Below, piece by piece: positions 13,896 through 14,555 of a DNA stretch of 14,555 nt. Numbering within the stretch: the stretch's first letter is position 1; every line of letters starts with the position of its first letter. The position numbers and the translations under genes are program-made. Source of the stretch: Thermoprotei archaeon (lineage in GTDB: Archaea; Thermoproteota; Thermoprotei_A; Sulfolobales; Desulfurococcaceae); assembly GCA_003661825.1 (NCBI GenBank), contig QMWW01000016.1:1-14555 (forward strand), in the 5' to 3' direction. The notes beneath the pieces are model-generated. The model worked only from the letters and a program-made list of their open reading frames with translations, did no database searches and had not been told where the DNA came from.

Positions 13896-13972
13896 AATGT
13901 TAGACAATACTTACACAAGGGTTTTCTACTACTTTCGCGGTAAACGACATAGCTAGAGGTACAGGAAACCCG

Positions 13973-14374
13973 GTGCTATCAATGAAGGAGACCTATACAA
14001 AGCTTGTAGAAGAGGCTAAAAAGGTTTTGACAAACAGCTATGCTCCCTATAGCGGTATCCATGTGGCATCAGCTATTCTCACTAGAACAGGCAAAGTATA
14101 CCTTGGTGTTAATGTCGAGAACGCGAGCTATGGTTTAACAATCTGTGCCGAGAGAGCCGCAATAGCATCAATGGTTACTAGCGGTGATAAAGAGCCAGTT
14201 GCAGTAGCTATTGTAACAGACTACGAAAAACCGCTACCTCCGTGTGGAGCCTGTAGACAGGTATTGGCAGAGTTCAACCCGGATATAGTAGTAGTCATGT
14301 ATAGTGTTAAAGAAGGGAAGATCATGGTGAAGAGTCTAAGAGAGCTCTTCCCGTATCCTATGTCGCTAAAATAA
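13973..14374 (+). CDS. cdd: Cytidine deaminase
   Basis: This 133-residue homotetrameric-type enzyme deaminates cytidine and deoxycytidine to uridine in pyrimidine salvage. Zinc is bound by Cys58 (CAERAA, with the proton-shuttling Glu60), Cys91 and Cys94 (PPCGACRQVL). GVNVENASYG (45-54) supplies the ribose-binding Asn and Glu, and NSYAPYSGIHVASA (21-34) is the usual N-terminal motif. The length is standard. The start is either GTG 13973 or ATG 13982 (codon 4); GGTG at 13972-13975 is spaced 6 bases from the ATG, which makes ATG 13982 credible. It lies downstream of ileS on the same strand and could share its transcript. No odd features. Confidence 0.95.
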   Translation: MLSMKETYTKLVEEAKKVLTNSYAPYSGIHVASAILTRTGKVYLGVNVENASYGLTICAERAAIASMVTSGDKEPVAVAIVTDYEKPLPPCGACRQVLAEFNPDIVVVMYSVKEGKIMVKSLRELFPYPMSLK

Positions 14375-14474
14375 GAAGTTGAAACCGTAGCTTTAGTTTC
14401 GGATAAGTTGGATCCAAAGACCCAATATACATTATACCAGCGGTAGTGTAGAGTAAAAGTTTCGGCAACCCCCT

Positions 14475-14483
14475 CTTTAAATA
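14475..14483 (+). promoter_or_regulatory. TATA box for the gene at the window's end
   Basis: CTTTAAATA, preceded by a C-rich stretch, is centred about 28 bases before the ATG at 14508. This is the classic arrangement for a leaderless archaeal transcript and is the cleanest promoter in the window. Confidence 0.6.
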
Positions 14484-14507
14484 TCCTGCCATCAACGCCG
14501 TGGAACC

Positions 14508-14555
14508 ATGAATAGAGAGGAACTATTCCACGGATCAGCTCTGAAGGTAAGAGGA
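14508..14555 (+). CDS. Start of an unidentified gene (3' partial)
   Basis: ATG 14508 opens a frame that runs 16 codons to the end of the window (MNREELFHGSALKVRG). There is no convincing Shine-Dalgarno, but the well-placed TATA box at 14475-14483 supports a leaderless start here. Too little is visible to name a family; beginnings of this kind occur in several enzyme families, and none can be preferred. Confidence 0.5.
   Translation, partial: MNREELFHGSALKVRG

Overview
The window looks like chromosome of an anaerobic, hyperthermophilic archaeon, most likely a crenarchaeote (Desulfurococcales-like). The signs are AGA/AGG, ATA and CTA codon preference, frequent TTG/GTG starts, A/T-rich TATA boxes about 25-30 bases before start codons, an archaeal-type isoleucyl-tRNA synthetase, a superoxide reductase, and two probable archaeal C/D box guide RNAs. 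The species assignment is inference. No IS element, CRISPR array, tRNA or rRNA gene is visible.

Layout. 1-1198: the 3' end of a FAD/NAD oxidoreductase overlapping a small four-cysteine DUF1667-type protein, a pair known from anaerobic glycerol-3-phosphate dehydrogenase operons. The second gene appears to use a CTG start. 1376-3448: a putative HExxH zinc protease of unknown role directly before a divergent MoeA-like molybdenum/tungsten cofactor gene. 3451-4808 (minus): an O6-alkylguanine-DNA alkyltransferase and an aldo/keto reductase, with a probable C/D guide RNA (plus strand, 3922-3972) between them. 4984-5972: a MoaB/MogA-type molybdopterin adenylyltransferase, convergent with a thioredoxin-fold protein. 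6133-7799: an iron-type alcohol dehydrogenase and a superoxide reductase. 7800-8088: overlapping inverted repeats, a C/D guide RNA on the minus strand (7911-7962) and a TATA box that may serve both directions. 8089-9477: an RNA m5C methyltransferase. 9498-10187 (minus): an Asp/Glu racemase-family protein lacking the first catalytic cysteine. 10374-14374: a small zinc-ribbon protein, isoleucyl-tRNA synthetase and cytidine deaminase. A further gene begins at 14508 and runs off the end.

Themes. Two genes (MoeA-like and MoaB/MogA-like) belong to Mo/W cofactor synthesis, as expected where tungsten or molybdenum enzymes are used. The Fe-ADH and superoxide reductase fit anaerobic metabolism. The guide RNAs, the m5C methyltransferase and IleRS belong to translation and RNA modification. 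I see no clearly novel multi-gene system. The best new leads are the two unannotated C/D guide RNAs, one with a 12-base guide complementary to a conserved 23S rRNA segment; the CTG-start gene; the zincin next to MoeA; and the MoeA and racemase with altered active-site motifs.
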